Source: an uncultured Muribaculaceae bacterium (GTDB taxonomy: Bacteria; Bacteroidota; Bacteroidia; Bacteroidales; Muribaculaceae). Taken from it: a DNA stretch of 53,431 nt. This document shows positions 1-8,228 of the stretch, one piece after another (within the stretch, counting starts at the first letter, position 1; each line of letters begins with the position of its first letter). The DNA is taken from NCBI GenBank assembly GCA_910585275.1, contig CAJUCW010000026.1:1-53431 (forward strand), read 5' to 3'. The notes beneath the pieces are model-generated. The model was not told the origin of the DNA, searched no databases, and saw only the letters and a list, made by a program, of their open reading frames with translations. The translations under genes and the position numbers were made by a program.

Positions 1-29
1 CAGACACGATCCATTTTAAGCTTGAATAA

Positions 30-455
30 TCAAGCCATTAACTGAATATCCCTAAGTAGTCTGTAATAAGCCATGACATCCTTGAATGCACCAAACGGAT
101 GACGGCTATCAATTGCACGTTGCACGTCTTTTATGAATCGAGTGCCTGAGGATCTGTCGTTGGCAAAATCCACCATCCAGCTAATCTGCTCTCTGGCCCT
201 TGGCGGATTTATCGCATACGGTAGGTCACAGATTTCTCTGAGACACATCACTTCCTCTATCTCCCAATCCTGCAGTTCGTCTTCAACATCATCGGGAAAA
301 TCCTTCATATCAATATATTCTCCGTACTCATTAAGCTGAAGTTGGGATAGTTCCCCGTATTCGAGGCTTTTCGGATTATATCTTACAAAACAGCCGATAC
401 TTATGCCATCGGCAATCCCTTTAATTAACCCTTTGATATTCTGTGCCTTCTCCAT
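30..455 (-). CDS. UPF0158-like hypothetical protein
   Basis: A 141-aa soluble, acidic protein. The C-terminal half resembles the UPF0158 family: a tract ending in WMVDFAND is followed by a helix with RHPFGAFKDV, as in the family's 'FLDAWMEDF ... RRPFGAFKDAL' pattern (recalled, not searched). No signal peptide or membrane segment is visible. It is the last visible gene of a short minus-strand run (1047 to 30) and is separated by about 55 bp from the gene before it. The biochemical role of the family is unknown to me. Confidence 0.6.
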   Translation of the reverse strand: MEKAQNIKGLIKGIADGISIGCFVRYNPKSLEYGELSQLQLNEYGEYIDMKDFPDDVEDELQDWEIEEVMCLREICDLPYAINPPRAREQISWMVDFANDRSSGTRFIKDVQRAIDSRHPFGAFKDVMAYYRLLRDIQLMA

Positions 456-510
456 AATTCATTTCATGTTGATTCTCGGGAGTAATTCCGTGCCAGTCAT
501 TACTTTCATC

Positions 511-930
511 TTATTTCCCTTTTTTATGAAGAGCGTAGGGGGTACCTTCGGAAAACTGGGCCGGTAGAATCTTTGCCACATAAGCAAGTTTCTCAGAAAG
601 TGTGTTGAAAACTTCTCCACTTTTATCGCAGGAATTGTCTATGAATTCCGATGCTTCAGCGAAAGTACTGCGCTCCGATTCGCTGACTATAACCAGATTG
701 TCACCAAAAGATTTGATGAGACGGTTATATACCTGTGGGTTTTCCGGAAGGAAGACGAAAATTTTTTTGCCATCGTAGGAGTTGATTTCATCTTCCGGTA
801 TATTCTTATAAAATGAAGCATACTGATCGGATGTCAGTTCTTTGAAGTCTGTTTCGCAAGGGATGTAGTTTAGTTTAAATATAAACTGCAATGCCGCAGG
901 CAATCTGAAAAATAAAAAATCGAAATCCAT
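511..930 (-). CDS. Hypothetical protein
   Basis: A 139-aa protein that I do not recognise. It starts MDFDFLFFRLPAALQF, has no convincing signal peptide, and has a basic C-terminus (HKKGK). It lies 15 bp downstream of a 33-codon small frame (946-1047) and upstream of the UPF0158-like gene, all on the minus strand, so the three probably share the -7 element at 1074-1081. Small orphan proteins in this setting can be immunity or toxin-related, but nothing in the sequence shows that here. Confidence 0.55.
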   Translation of the reverse strand: MDFDFLFFRLPAALQFIFKLNYIPCETDFKELTSDQYASFYKNIPEDEINSYDGKKIFVFLPENPQVYNRLIKSFGDNLVIVSESERSTFAEASEFIDNSCDKSGEVFNTLSEKLAYVAKILPAQFSEGTPYALHKKGK

Positions 931-945
931 ATATTATGAGAGGTT

Positions 946-1047
946 TTAAGATTGTGGTAGGTTTACTTTCCTTATTAATTCATCCAGTTGTTGCTTGTCG
1001 AGCTTCGATAGAAGCATGTCAATAGGATTTATATTTTTATTTTCCAT
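946..1047 (-). CDS. Possible small protein (33 aa)
   Basis: An ATG-initiated 33-codon frame beginning MENKNINPIDMLLSKL and ending in TAA. It is mostly amphipathic helix with many Lys, Asp and Leu residues. A TAAATTTG -7 element sits 27 bp upstream on the same strand, leaving a leader of about 20 nt. The frame ends 15 bp before the 139-aa gene. Promoter fit and composition favour a real small gene; length alone cannot prove it. Confidence 0.4.
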   Translation of the reverse strand: MENKNINPIDMLLSKLDKQQLDELIRKVNLPQS

Positions 1048-1073
1048 AATTTTTGTAATGTTGATTCTATGCA

Positions 1074-1081
1074 CAAATTTA
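1074..1081 (-). promoter_or_regulatory. Bacteroidota -7 promoter element (TAAATTTG)
   Basis: On the minus strand the sequence reads TAAATTTG, a perfect match to the TAnnTTTG -7 consensus. No good -33 TTTG is seen at 19-21 bp. It would start transcription near 1067, just ahead of the small frame at 1047. Confidence 0.4.
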
Positions 1082-1294
1082 GATAAAAATCATGATATTC
1101 CTACATCGGCAAAGTAAAGAAAATTTCTTTAGAGGAAAGATAATAAAATTTAAATGTCAGGAACCAGATCAAGCAGGTGGATGCTTGAATGCTTCATGCG
1201 GCAGGTCCATTCGTTATAGAATGTATTATATCTTGCTGACGGTTGGCGGCGACGAATTTTTTTATTCAATTTTTATGTTGCCGCGATTAGGATA

Positions 1295-1312
1295 TATGGA
1301 ATTAATTCCATA
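1295..1312. repeat. 18-bp perfect palindrome, possible operator
   Basis: TATGGAATTAATTCCATA is a perfect palindrome ending 35 bp before the start codon of the gene at 1348. It overlaps the first bases of a -7-like TAATTTTA (1311-1318). A repressor bound here would cover the promoter. The rest of the roughly 300-bp gap between 1048 and 1347 shows no convincing gene. Confidence 0.4.
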
Positions 1313-1347
1313 ATTTTACGGCTGTTAACTTAAAATCTACCTGACCT

Positions 1348-2133
1348 ATGGCACGAAACAAACTCATCGCTAAATATTCGGCGCTCAATACGAATGACCT
1401 TCCCCAAAGAATCTACGACAAAATAGAGTCGCATATCAATAGCCGGGGGATAGAAGACCTGCCGGATTTGGACCTTTCCGGACGGTGGACCGGTAAACTC
1501 GACATTTCCAAAGGGGGGTGGCGCGGCGATTTCGACCTCATCTATCCGGTGCTGCATATGTGCCGTGTTGACCGACATGGCGACGTATATCCGGATATGG
1601 CTAAAATAAAGGCACGTGTGGAGGCTTGGGTAGATTATCTAACTACACCCGACGAGAACGATGAATATATCGGTGCGAGCGACGAGACTTTCTGCGATTC
1701 GGACTACATTGCCGACGATGCCAACGACTTCCGTTCGGCGGCTTATGCGGCTGAAATCAGTTCGTTTCTGAATTCGGAAGAACAGGATATGATGGCCCAC
1801 GACAAGGCTCTATCCGAAATTGATTCTTTTTGTTGCGGAGAAAGGCATGAATCGGATGGCGACCGTCTTTTTAAGGAGGGATTTAATGCGGTCAAAATAA
1901 CGAATGCAGAAGATTTCCGAAAAATTATGGAGGCAATGAATCGCGAGGCGGCCGAAGGTGGCGGCATGTCATGGGTGTCGCCCGACTTCAATATGGAGGA
2001 GATTGAAAAAATGTTTGAAAAGCCGGAAGATGTCGGCCCGAGCTGGATGGAATTCATCGACGATCTCCGCAACGGACGCTACGGCGAACTTCCGGAAGAC
2101 TACGACGGCCTCGCCTATCCCGAAGATAGATAA
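1348..2133 (+). CDS. Hypothetical acidic protein
   Basis: A 261-aa, strongly acidic cytoplasmic protein. A block near residues 40-75 (DLSGRWTGKLDISKGGWRGDFDLIYPVLHMCRVDR is its region) is rich in Gly and Trp, and the remainder is helical and acidic with many DEN residues. I recognise no domain. Its base composition is clearly higher in GC than the minus-strand operon that follows. The start ATG follows an ordinary AT-rich leader with a palindrome at 1295-1312. It is a lone plus-strand gene between two minus-strand groups; no function is proposed. Confidence 0.6.
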   Translation: MARNKLIAKYSALNTNDLPQRIYDKIESHINSRGIEDLPDLDLSGRWTGKLDISKGGWRGDFDLIYPVLHMCRVDRHGDVYPDMAKIKARVEAWVDYLTTPDENDEYIGASDETFCDSDYIADDANDFRSAAYAAEISSFLNSEEQDMMAHDKALSEIDSFCCGERHESDGDRLFKEGFNAVKITNAEDFRKIMEAMNREAAEGGGMSWVSPDFNMEEIEKMFEKPEDVGPSWMEFIDDLRNGRYGELPEDYDGLAYPEDR

Positions 2134-2320
2134 GTTTGCGTTCGTGCATAACTTTATAAGTAAGGATTTTTGAAAATTACGTCTGCGGCAATATTGTCAT
2201 AATTCAGAATTTGGACATCAGTTCTGTTCCTGTCATGACATCCATCATATATGAGCAATAGCTTTCAATCTGCACTCAGATTGTGCCAATCAGAAGTTGA
2301 CGGGTCTAATGCAAATTGTC

Positions 2321-3319
2321 TTATCCTTTCTTTTTTGTTTTAGTATTGATGGCTTTGATGGTGTCTAAGTATGCTCTTTCTACCGGCGAAAGTTCCCTTA
2401 TCTGAAATTTGCGGTATTCCTCGCGGGCTTTGTCCATCGCCTGCTGATGACTGACCGAACCTGGGCCATTCAGCAATGCCTCGCCGGTTGAAGAGAGTAT
2501 CGTATCGAGTTGCCGTACATAGTCATCCATATACATTGGGCGACGTTTCATCGCCTGAATCTCTGCAAAATCGAAGTATCCGGAAACGAGATTGTTGAGA
2601 ATCTTCAGTTCATTCTCACTAAGATAATTCTTGGCTATCTGAGCGTCACGTAATGTAGGATGATCCCCCTTGAAAGAAGTCAGTCCCATCATCGGAGCAT
2701 CCGCATCGGCTCGTTTGAAAATCACTTCTGCGGCAGTGTTGCCATGTGCGGCGAAATGAAGCTTGTTCTGCACAATCTTGAAGAATTGAACCGAAATCTC
2801 CGAATGGGGATCATAATCAACGGCCGTAGCATACAGATCGAGCACTTGCCGATACATCACTTTCTCAGAAGAGCGTATGTCACGAATACGGTCGAGCAAT
2901 TCCCGCCAGTACGCTCCGCCTCCGTTACCCTTTAGCCGTTCATCGTCCATTGTGAAGCCCTTGATGATGTATTCCTTAAGCCGCTCCGTAGCCCATCTGC
3001 GGAAGTGCGTGGCAATCACCGACTTGATTCGATATCCCAATGAAATTATCATGTCAAGGTTATAGAATGGAATCTCGCGTGTTACTTCTCGAGAGCCTTC
3101 CTGTCGAACCTGTCGGAATTTCCGACAGGTTGACTCCTCATCAAGTTCTCCATCCTCATATATGTGCTTGATATGCTCGACCACATTGCTTCTTGATGAC
3201 TGATACAAATCTGCCATCTGTTGTTGTGAAAGCCAAACTGTCTCCCCAGTAAACGTCACATCGATGCGAGTTTCTCCGTCCTCGCTTTGGTATATGATTA
3301 TCTGGTTGTCGTCATCCAT
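2321..3319 (-). CDS. RhuM family protein (intact copy)
   Basis: A 332-aa member of the RhuM family (named for a Salmonella pathogenicity-island gene; function unresolved). The N-terminal part (about residues 1-100) carries the family hallmarks WLSQQQMADLYQSS, HIKHIYEDGEL and FYNLDMIISLGYRIKS, which look like a helix-turn-helix region. The C-terminal half has FAAHGNTAAEVIF and MGLTSFKGDHPTLRDA, typical of full-length RhuM proteins. It overlaps the preceding small gene by 8 bp and is the last gene of the minus-strand operon. In Bacteroidales, RhuM genes often sit in restriction-modification or defence islands (recalled knowledge). Two truncated relatives lie at 9686 and 14093. Confidence 0.85.
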   Translation of the reverse strand: MDDDNQIIIYQSEDGETRIDVTFTGETVWLSQQQMADLYQSSRSNVVEHIKHIYEDGELDEESTCRKFRQVRQEGSREVTREIPFYNLDMIISLGYRIKSVIATHFRRWATERLKEYIIKGFTMDDERLKGNGGGAYWRELLDRIRDIRSSEKVMYRQVLDLYATAVDYDPHSEISVQFFKIVQNKLHFAAHGNTAAEVIFKRADADAPMMGLTSFKGDHPTLRDAQIAKNYLSENELKILNNLVSGYFDFAEIQAMKRRPMYMDDYVRQLDTILSSTGEALLNGPGSVSHQQAMDKAREEYRKFQIRELSPVERAYLDTIKAINTKTKKKG

Positions 3320-3614
3320 AATATTCTAATTCAGTCTTTAATTTCAATATTTCGACTTTTATAATCTCTGAAAAAAGATATTTTGCACTGAACTTTTGAA
3401 GTTCCAATTCTTCCTCTGGAGTTTCGGAAAGCTTCTTTACGATTATGCCAAATGCGTCAAATGCATCATCAATATCGTTCTTTGAAATTTCTTTGCGCTT
3501 GCCCTCAACAATCTCTTGACACTGTTGTCTTAGCTTAACGATTTCAGGAGATTTGTGAGCAAATTCCAAATTTTTTTTAATCTTTTCCAGTTGTATCTGT
3601 TTCATGTGATTCAT
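3312..3614 (-). CDS. Small helical hypothetical protein
   Basis: A 100-aa, Lys- and Glu-rich, probably all-helical protein starting MNHMKQIQLEKIKKN; the second Met (M4) is an equally possible start. No family recognised. It is sandwiched in the operon, 15 bp after the DUF6602 gene and overlapping the RhuM gene by 8 bp, which suggests translational coupling with both. It could be an accessory or immunity-type subunit of whatever the operon does, but this is inference from position only. Confidence 0.6.
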   Translation of the reverse strand: MNHMKQIQLEKIKKNLEFAHKSPEIVKLRQQCQEIVEGKRKEISKNDIDDAFDAFGIIVKKLSETPEEELELQKFSAKYLFSEIIKVEILKLKTELEYYG

Positions 3615-3629
3615 TGGATTTTATGCTAC

Positions 3630-4397
3630 TTACATTTGAAATAATGGAATTCCATTCTTCAATGAATAGGATTCGGTATTGATTTCCCAATCAATGCTTA
3701 TTGATTGGGAAACTATGTTCAGAAATTCTTGTAAACTGCTAATAGCTTTATCTTCATTATCATGAATGTTATATGATAGATAGCCAATACAATCATTATT
3801 CGCGGTTTGTATATGAGAAAGACTGTAAAAGTTATTATTATGGAGTGAAGCAATTCCTTTGGGTAGCCATTTTTCATCAGGCCAATCAAATTTTGATGTT
3901 TTACTTATCATAGTATTAGTATCTGAGGAGATCTCATTATATGAGAACAACCAACTGGAAAGTGACCTCTTTGTTAACCTGCCGTAAATGAAAATAAAAG
4001 TATTTACAACACCTTTTGAAGCTAACCTTTCAAAGGCCTTTAATGTTGTATGAAAGGTTTTTTCAGTTATCGAACATTTAACCTCAATAACAGCGCAAAC
4101 AGACTTCACATCTATTAACTTTACATTGCCAAATGATTGAACAATGCCACAATCTTTATGATGGATTATTATATCACACTGATGAGATGTCCATTTTTTA
4201 ACATTATAATCCACGACAAATCCTTGACTTGCAGTGAGATTATCAGGTATAATTTGTAAAAAAGTTTCTATTAATAGAAATTCACCATACGCACCCAAGG
4301 AAGGTTTGTGAATGTTTAAGTAATACCTTGCCTCTTTAATCTTTTGAACAAGATTTAATGCGTATTCGCGATATTGATTTTCTTTTGAAGTATCCAT
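3630..4397 (-). CDS. DUF6602-type putative PD-(D/E)XK nuclease
   Basis: A 255-aa protein resembling the DUF6602 family. The order GEF (E39), then QCDIII (D75), then VIEVKCS (E105-V-K107) fits the E...D...ExK arrangement of PD-(D/E)XK nucleases. A conserved patch 'IIPDNLTASQGFVVD' lies between the first two. The gene is strongly AT-rich compared with the core genes. It starts 7 bp after the stop of the methyltransferase-like/LRR gene and precedes the 100-aa gene by 15 bp. If catalytic, it would be a DNA- or RNA-cutting effector; activity is inferred from motifs, not shown. DUF6602 genes are commonly found among defence and restriction genes (recalled). Confidence 0.65.
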   Translation of the reverse strand: MDTSKENQYREYALNLVQKIKEARYYLNIHKPSLGAYGEFLLIETFLQIIPDNLTASQGFVVDYNVKKWTSHQCDIIIHHKDCGIVQSFGNVKLIDVKSVCAVIEVKCSITEKTFHTTLKAFERLASKGVVNTFIFIYGRLTKRSLSSWLFSYNEISSDTNTMISKTSKFDWPDEKWLPKGIASLHNNNFYSLSHIQTANNDCIGYLSYNIHDNEDKAISSLQEFLNIVSQSISIDWEINTESYSLKNGIPLFQM

Positions 4398-4404
4398 GCT
4401 ATTT

Positions 4405-6705
4405 CTATTCTTCGATTATTATATCTTCAAAATTCGGGAATTTAGATACGTAAAAACGTTTATGACCAATTGGTACATAAATTTTTTTAATCTCAACATC
4501 TTCATTGAACATTCCTTCCGAAAAGTCTTTTAATGTCTTAGGAAATTTGATGTTCTCTATATAATGAAGATTACCAAATGCTCCATCCCTAATTTTGCAT
4601 ACTCCTTCTGGAATAACGTATATATTATCGATATCTTCATAGTAGGACTCGAAGGTGGTAGTAATAATCTCTGTTCCATCTGGGTTTAGATATGAATTAT
4701 GTTCATATATAAAGTATTCGTCAATTAACTGATTAACCATCCATTCGTCAAAGAGAGATCTATAATGCGATAGGCTTCCCTTCGGGACCTTAACCAAAGT
4801 TAAATATACATAAGTGCCAAATGCATCTGGATCTACATGTGTCTTATTTGATAGAAACGTGAAATCAATACTGTGCACTCCAAAAAAATCAAATGCTTTC
4901 CCTTTGATTTTTTTGAGAGATTTTGGGAAAATAATACTTGACTCCAAAGAAGTGTGACTAAAAGCAAATTCATCAATTATTTCTAAGGATTGAGGAAATT
5001 CAATTTTATTAATATTTGTATGCCTAAAGGCTCCAAAGCCAATTCTTTCAACACCTTCAGGAATAATAAATTCCTTTGAATTCGAGCAATAAGAAATAAG
5101 TGTTTTCCCGTCCGCACTATATAGGACGTTGTCTATAACCTTAAAACGTGGGCTATTATTATGAATAATTGTATTCTGACAAAATGGATTTCCATTTATT
5201 ATTTCAACAGATTCAGGGATAGATATAACATACTGAGTGGTTTTATTTTCAACATAATTCGGATTACTCTTGATAAATGCAAATGCTTGATCTCCAATAT
5301 AAGTTAAAGAGTTGGGTAATTTAATAGAATCAGGCAAATAACAACCGCGAAATGCATTTGCTCCTATAAAATTTACAGAAGACGGAATTTCCAGCTTTCG
5401 CAGTTTATAGCAATTCAAGAATGCCCCATTATTAATTATGCGAACTCCATCTTTTATGCTATATGTTTCTTTATCAACACATCTAATACTGACGAGTTCC
5501 CCTCCGATATCTTTCGTATAATAAGGGCTCCCAGTTAGAATTAATCCATTACAAGCATACCGAACTCCATCCGAATCATTATAATTACTACCTGCAGTTG
5601 TAATGTCGGAGACTTCATAAATTGCGAGTTTCGTAGCTAATACAAATACATTCATTTGTTCATTACCAAACAGACTCTGGTATTCTCCTTTCAAGAACAG
5701 TCTAATCAGAGCTTTGATAGATTCGGCATCTTTGAGTTTTCCCGCTTTTGTGTAATGCTGAATTGCTCGTGTGAAATCACACTCATGATTTTTCTGATTG
5801 CTATAATAATCACCTAATAACCGATGGGCAATCACATTACTTTGTTCTTCCGCTGAATCTTCATTATATTCCTTAAATGATTGAGCCTTCTCAAATGCTT
5901 TATCACAATTCGATGTAATCAACTCATGTTCATTTGCGTCTGAGCACAGTAGGATTGAACACGTCCAATCCCTTTCTTTATCTAATTGACGTTTACTTAA
6001 ATAGTTTTCATAATAAATATGTCCATTAAAATTAGCAGCAAACGTTTTTAATCGTTGTGTTCGAACTTCGTTTACAATTGGAGATACAATTGCCAGTTCA
6101 TTTTTCTTAGATTTTAGATTTGAGACAATATGAATAAGATGTTGAAGGTCGTAGGACTCGACATCTAAGATATTTGAGAAGATTTGCAACGTCAGTATCT
6201 CAGGGGAAACATCAATATCCTTGTCATTCAAATTATCAAAAGATTTATTCACGGCAACAATGTCCGTATTCGGATAAAAACAGGAACACAGCAATTCTGC
6301 CCTTGACAATGCAAGTGAAGAAGGTTCAATCAATATAATCTTTGTGATCTTTTGTTCTGGATTGTGTGCTGTTAAAAAGTCATGATAGCAAATGGAGGCT
6401 AATCCTTGTCCGCAACCATAGTCAATTATTTGTACTCGTTCCTTTTTAGTAATCCTATCGTGCATTTGACCGAATGCGAACTGAAGTTTCGCATTGTGCA
6501 TTTTGCCAAAAGCATACATGTACATTTGCAATAGAGGCTCTGTGTCCAATACATCCACTCCTCTATTTAGTGACTCATGTAATTCAGCAGATAATTCAGA
6601 AGGCAATTTACGAACAAAGTCATATGCGATGTCCCATACCTTAATAAAGGATGGCTTATCCATATGTTCAATTAAATATGCATATGCAGTTTTACTCTCC
6701 TTCAT
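4405..6705 (-). CDS. Methyltransferase-like and leucine-rich-repeat fusion protein
   Basis: A 766-aa multidomain protein. Residues about 90-260 look like a class I SAM-dependent methyltransferase: IIDYGCGQG (residues 93-101) is a glycine-rich SAM loop and IIEPSS-like 'ILIEPSS' near 125-130 supplies the acidic residue ending strand 2. Around 290-340 there is a Sel1/TPR-like helical pair (ALIRLFLKGEYQS region). From about 405 to the end there are BspA-type LRR_5 repeats with the recurring pattern 'I..GAF....L..I.FP.SL..I...AF'. No signal peptide is present, so unlike secreted BspA proteins this one should be cytoplasmic. Its ATG overlaps the TGA of the DUF1848 gene (ATGA), so the two are translationally coupled. 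It is markedly AT-rich. The LRR part may be the target- or partner-recognition module; this is inference. Confidence 0.7.
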   Translation of the reverse strand: MKESKTAYAYLIEHMDKPSFIKVWDIAYDFVRKLPSELSAELHESLNRGVDVLDTEPLLQMYMYAFGKMHNAKLQFAFGQMHDRITKKERVQIIDYGCGQGLASICYHDFLTAHNPEQKITKIILIEPSSLALSRAELLCSCFYPNTDIVAVNKSFDNLNDKDIDVSPEILTLQIFSNILDVESYDLQHLIHIVSNLKSKKNELAIVSPIVNEVRTQRLKTFAANFNGHIYYENYLSKRQLDKERDWTCSILLCSDANEHELITSNCDKAFEKAQSFKEYNEDSAEEQSNVIAHRLLGDYYSNQKNHECDFTRAIQHYTKAGKLKDAESIKALIRLFLKGEYQSLFGNEQMNVFVLATKLAIYEVSDITTAGSNYNDSDGVRYACNGLILTGSPYYTKDIGGELVSIRCVDKETYSIKDGVRIINNGAFLNCYKLRKLEIPSSVNFIGANAFRGCYLPDSIKLPNSLTYIGDQAFAFIKSNPNYVENKTTQYVISIPESVEIINGNPFCQNTIIHNNSPRFKVIDNVLYSADGKTLISYCSNSKEFIIPEGVERIGFGAFRHTNINKIEFPQSLEIIDEFAFSHTSLESSIIFPKSLKKIKGKAFDFFGVHSIDFTFLSNKTHVDPDAFGTYVYLTLVKVPKGSLSHYRSLFDEWMVNQLIDEYFIYEHNSYLNPDGTEIITTTFESYYEDIDNIYVIPEGVCKIRDGAFGNLHYIENIKFPKTLKDFSEGMFNEDVEIKKIYVPIGHKRFYVSKFPNFEDIIIEE

Positions 6706-7796
6706 TGTCCCGTAATAGTGTCAAAATGATGATTTTTATTGTATCTTTTCCAATTCGCTAACGCCGCTTCTTTGCTTGTGTTGGCATAGCAATACTCACA
6801 AAGATGTGGACATGTGTTATATTGTCCGATATCTTTGCTTACAATACATCCGCAAAATTGACGTTGTCCTTTGGCCTTGTTTTTCTTTTGTTTTACAGCG
6901 TAAGTGTCGGGAGTAAGCATTATGGCTCCATCTGGAATCAGCGATCGGTCTTCAAATTCCTCAAACATCGATGGCACAGATGGTTGGACCATCTTGACCT
7001 CTACTTTTAAGAAATCCATCAATTCCTTATCGCGGTATGCAAATCGAATCATAAGGTCGTCATCTACGCAATGGTTGTGTTCAATGCCATATTGCTCAAT
7101 GTCAATTTTTTCGCCACAAGTGGCAAGTTTAAAATTCCATCCACGCTCCTTATTCATTTCTGAGAGTCTCGCGGCAAACTCATTCATTGATGCCTCATCC
7201 CACTCAATATAGTTGATACCGTTCTTTTCAAGGTTGGACTTGACCTTGCGATATGACGCAATGTCAGCAAAACTGAATACAAGTTTCTCAGTATAATTCT
7301 TAAGCTGGTCACCTATGTTTCTGACTTTACCAACCAAATCATCAATACTGATTTTATCTGTAAGAATCATGGGGTCAAATCTCCAGACAACACGTCCTTT
7401 ACCCAATATATCAACCAACATCTTGAAAGTTTCAATACGCAGACTCAATGGAGGCACTCCCTTCTCAAGCCCTTCCGTTTCGTAATTATTCAATGTGTAT
7501 TGTATATAGCAACCTATGTTTCTTTCGGTCAGATAATCAAGATGCTCCAGGAGCGGCCTTGGATTCTTTGACCAGAACACAATGAATCGCGTATTGCGAT
7601 AAGTCACATATGAAGTAACACCGTTGAAAGGATTAGTCCAAGCCGAGTATCCACGTTTCAACCGTTCAAAGAACCAATCAGCATAGAAAGCAAGAATATC
7701 CGTGCTCCTACTTGCTGACACAATAACCGGAGCCTGAGCTTCCGCACTCACACCAGAATCTAACGTTATTCTTATTTTGCTTGTTGATTTTGTCAT
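6702..7796 (-). CDS. DUF1848 family protein, CxxxCxxC cluster
   Basis: A 364-aa DUF1848 protein. The N-terminus has PVIVSASRSTDILAFYADW and NPFNG; then FIVFWSKNPRPL and VWRFDPMILTD; and the C-terminus has FCGCIVSKDIGQYNTCPH followed by CEYCYANTS. C329, C333 and C336 form a C-x3-C-x2-C set like the iron-sulfur site of radical SAM enzymes, with C315 and C317 nearby; here the cluster is near the C-terminus. I chose ATG 7796; a TTG at 7811 is the longer alternative. The gene begins about 20 bp after the broken XRE gene and overlaps the next gene by 4 bp. DUF1848 has no assigned reaction that I know of. A deleted copy lies at 13710-13995. Confidence 0.8.
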   Translation of the reverse strand: MTKSTSKIRITLDSGVSAEAQAPVIVSASRSTDILAFYADWFFERLKRGYSAWTNPFNGVTSYVTYRNTRFIVFWSKNPRPLLEHLDYLTERNIGCYIQYTLNNYETEGLEKGVPPLSLRIETFKMLVDILGKGRVVWRFDPMILTDKISIDDLVGKVRNIGDQLKNYTEKLVFSFADIASYRKVKSNLEKNGINYIEWDEASMNEFAARLSEMNKERGWNFKLATCGEKIDIEQYGIEHNHCVDDDLMIRFAYRDKELMDFLKVEVKMVQPSVPSMFEEFEDRSLIPDGAIMLTPDTYAVKQKKNKAKGQRQFCGCIVSKDIGQYNTCPHLCEYCYANTSKEAALANWKRYNKNHHFDTITGQ

Positions 7797-7817
7797 GTTT
7801 GAATCTATCAAAAAAAA

Positions 7818-8039
7818 TTAATCGGTTGGCACTTGTATAAACATCCTCATATCTACATTTAATAACTCTGACATCTGTCGTAGAGTATATAAATCGGATT
7901 GGGAAGTGTTGGTGCATCATTTGGAGACGGTGACGGGGTCTTTGCCTAATTGCTTTGCGAGCCATTTGCCGGTGTGCCCGGTTTCTGCCAATACGGCTTT
8001 TATCCTATTTAGCTTTTGTCGTTCTGTTTTTGTCTCCAT
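7818..8039 (-). pseudogene. XRE-type HTH regulator interrupted by in-frame TGA
   Basis: From ATG 8039 the frame reads METKTERQKLNRIK, then TGHTGKWLAKQLGKDPVTVSK, then TGA at 7917-7919, and continues in the same frame with CTNTSQSDLYTLRQMSELLNV to a TAA at 7818. Relatives of this small Bacteroidales regulator have Trp at the TGA position (VSKWCTNTSQP, recalled), so this is a TGG to TGA nonsense change. The 73-codon frame would otherwise be complete. A matching promoter lies at 8063-8094. It stands at the head of the DUF1848-RhuM operon, where such regulators typically control restriction or defence genes. The 40-aa product may lack the last HTH helices. Confidence 0.75.
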
Positions 8040-8062
8040 TGATTGATTACCAAATTTGAACG

Positions 8063-8094
8063 CAAATTTAGCTTGTATGAGGGACTTGGTCAAA
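8063..8094 (-). promoter_or_regulatory. Promoter for the XRE/DUF1848/RhuM operon
   Basis: On the minus strand TTTG (8094-8091), a 20-bp spacer, then TAAATTTG (8070-8063), a good match to the Bacteroidota vegetative consensus. It lies 24 bp upstream of ATG 8039, which supports that start over a longer frame reaching 8117. Confidence 0.65.
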
Positions 8095-8168
8095 TTTGAT
8101 GATATGTTTTTGGGCATAAAGTAGTCAGTTACCTGTTCAGCAGATTTTGTAATAAAGTTTTTGAATAC

Positions 8169-8213
8169 GATTCGCCCTCATGAAACGACAATCCTGTTTC
8201 ATAGGAACGAATC
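8169..8213. repeat. Imperfect inverted repeat upstream of the operon
   Basis: GATTCG....CATGAAAC and GTTTCAT....CGAATC form an 18-bp imperfect inverted repeat (about four mismatches in the middle) with a loop of about 9 bp. It is roughly 75 bp upstream of the operon promoter and could be a regulator site or a remnant terminator. It lacks a T-run. Confidence 0.3.
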
Positions 8214-8228
8214 TCTGATGACTGAATT

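Noticed and set aside
1092..1313. Open frame of 73 codons on the plus strand
   Set aside because: Mixed composition, no homology, and it runs into the palindrome/promoter region of the gene at 1348; likely chance.
2163..2213. Minus-strand sequence encoding NYDNIAADVIFKNP, similar to the RhuM C-terminal AAEVIFKRA
   Set aside because: About 15 codons only, ended by a stop; suggestive of a RhuM relic but too short to call.
7917..7919. TGA read as Trp or selenocysteine in the XRE gene
   Set aside because: TGA is used as a normal stop in many genes here (infB, nusA, tamB region), and no selenocysteine element is evident; nonsense mutation is simpler.
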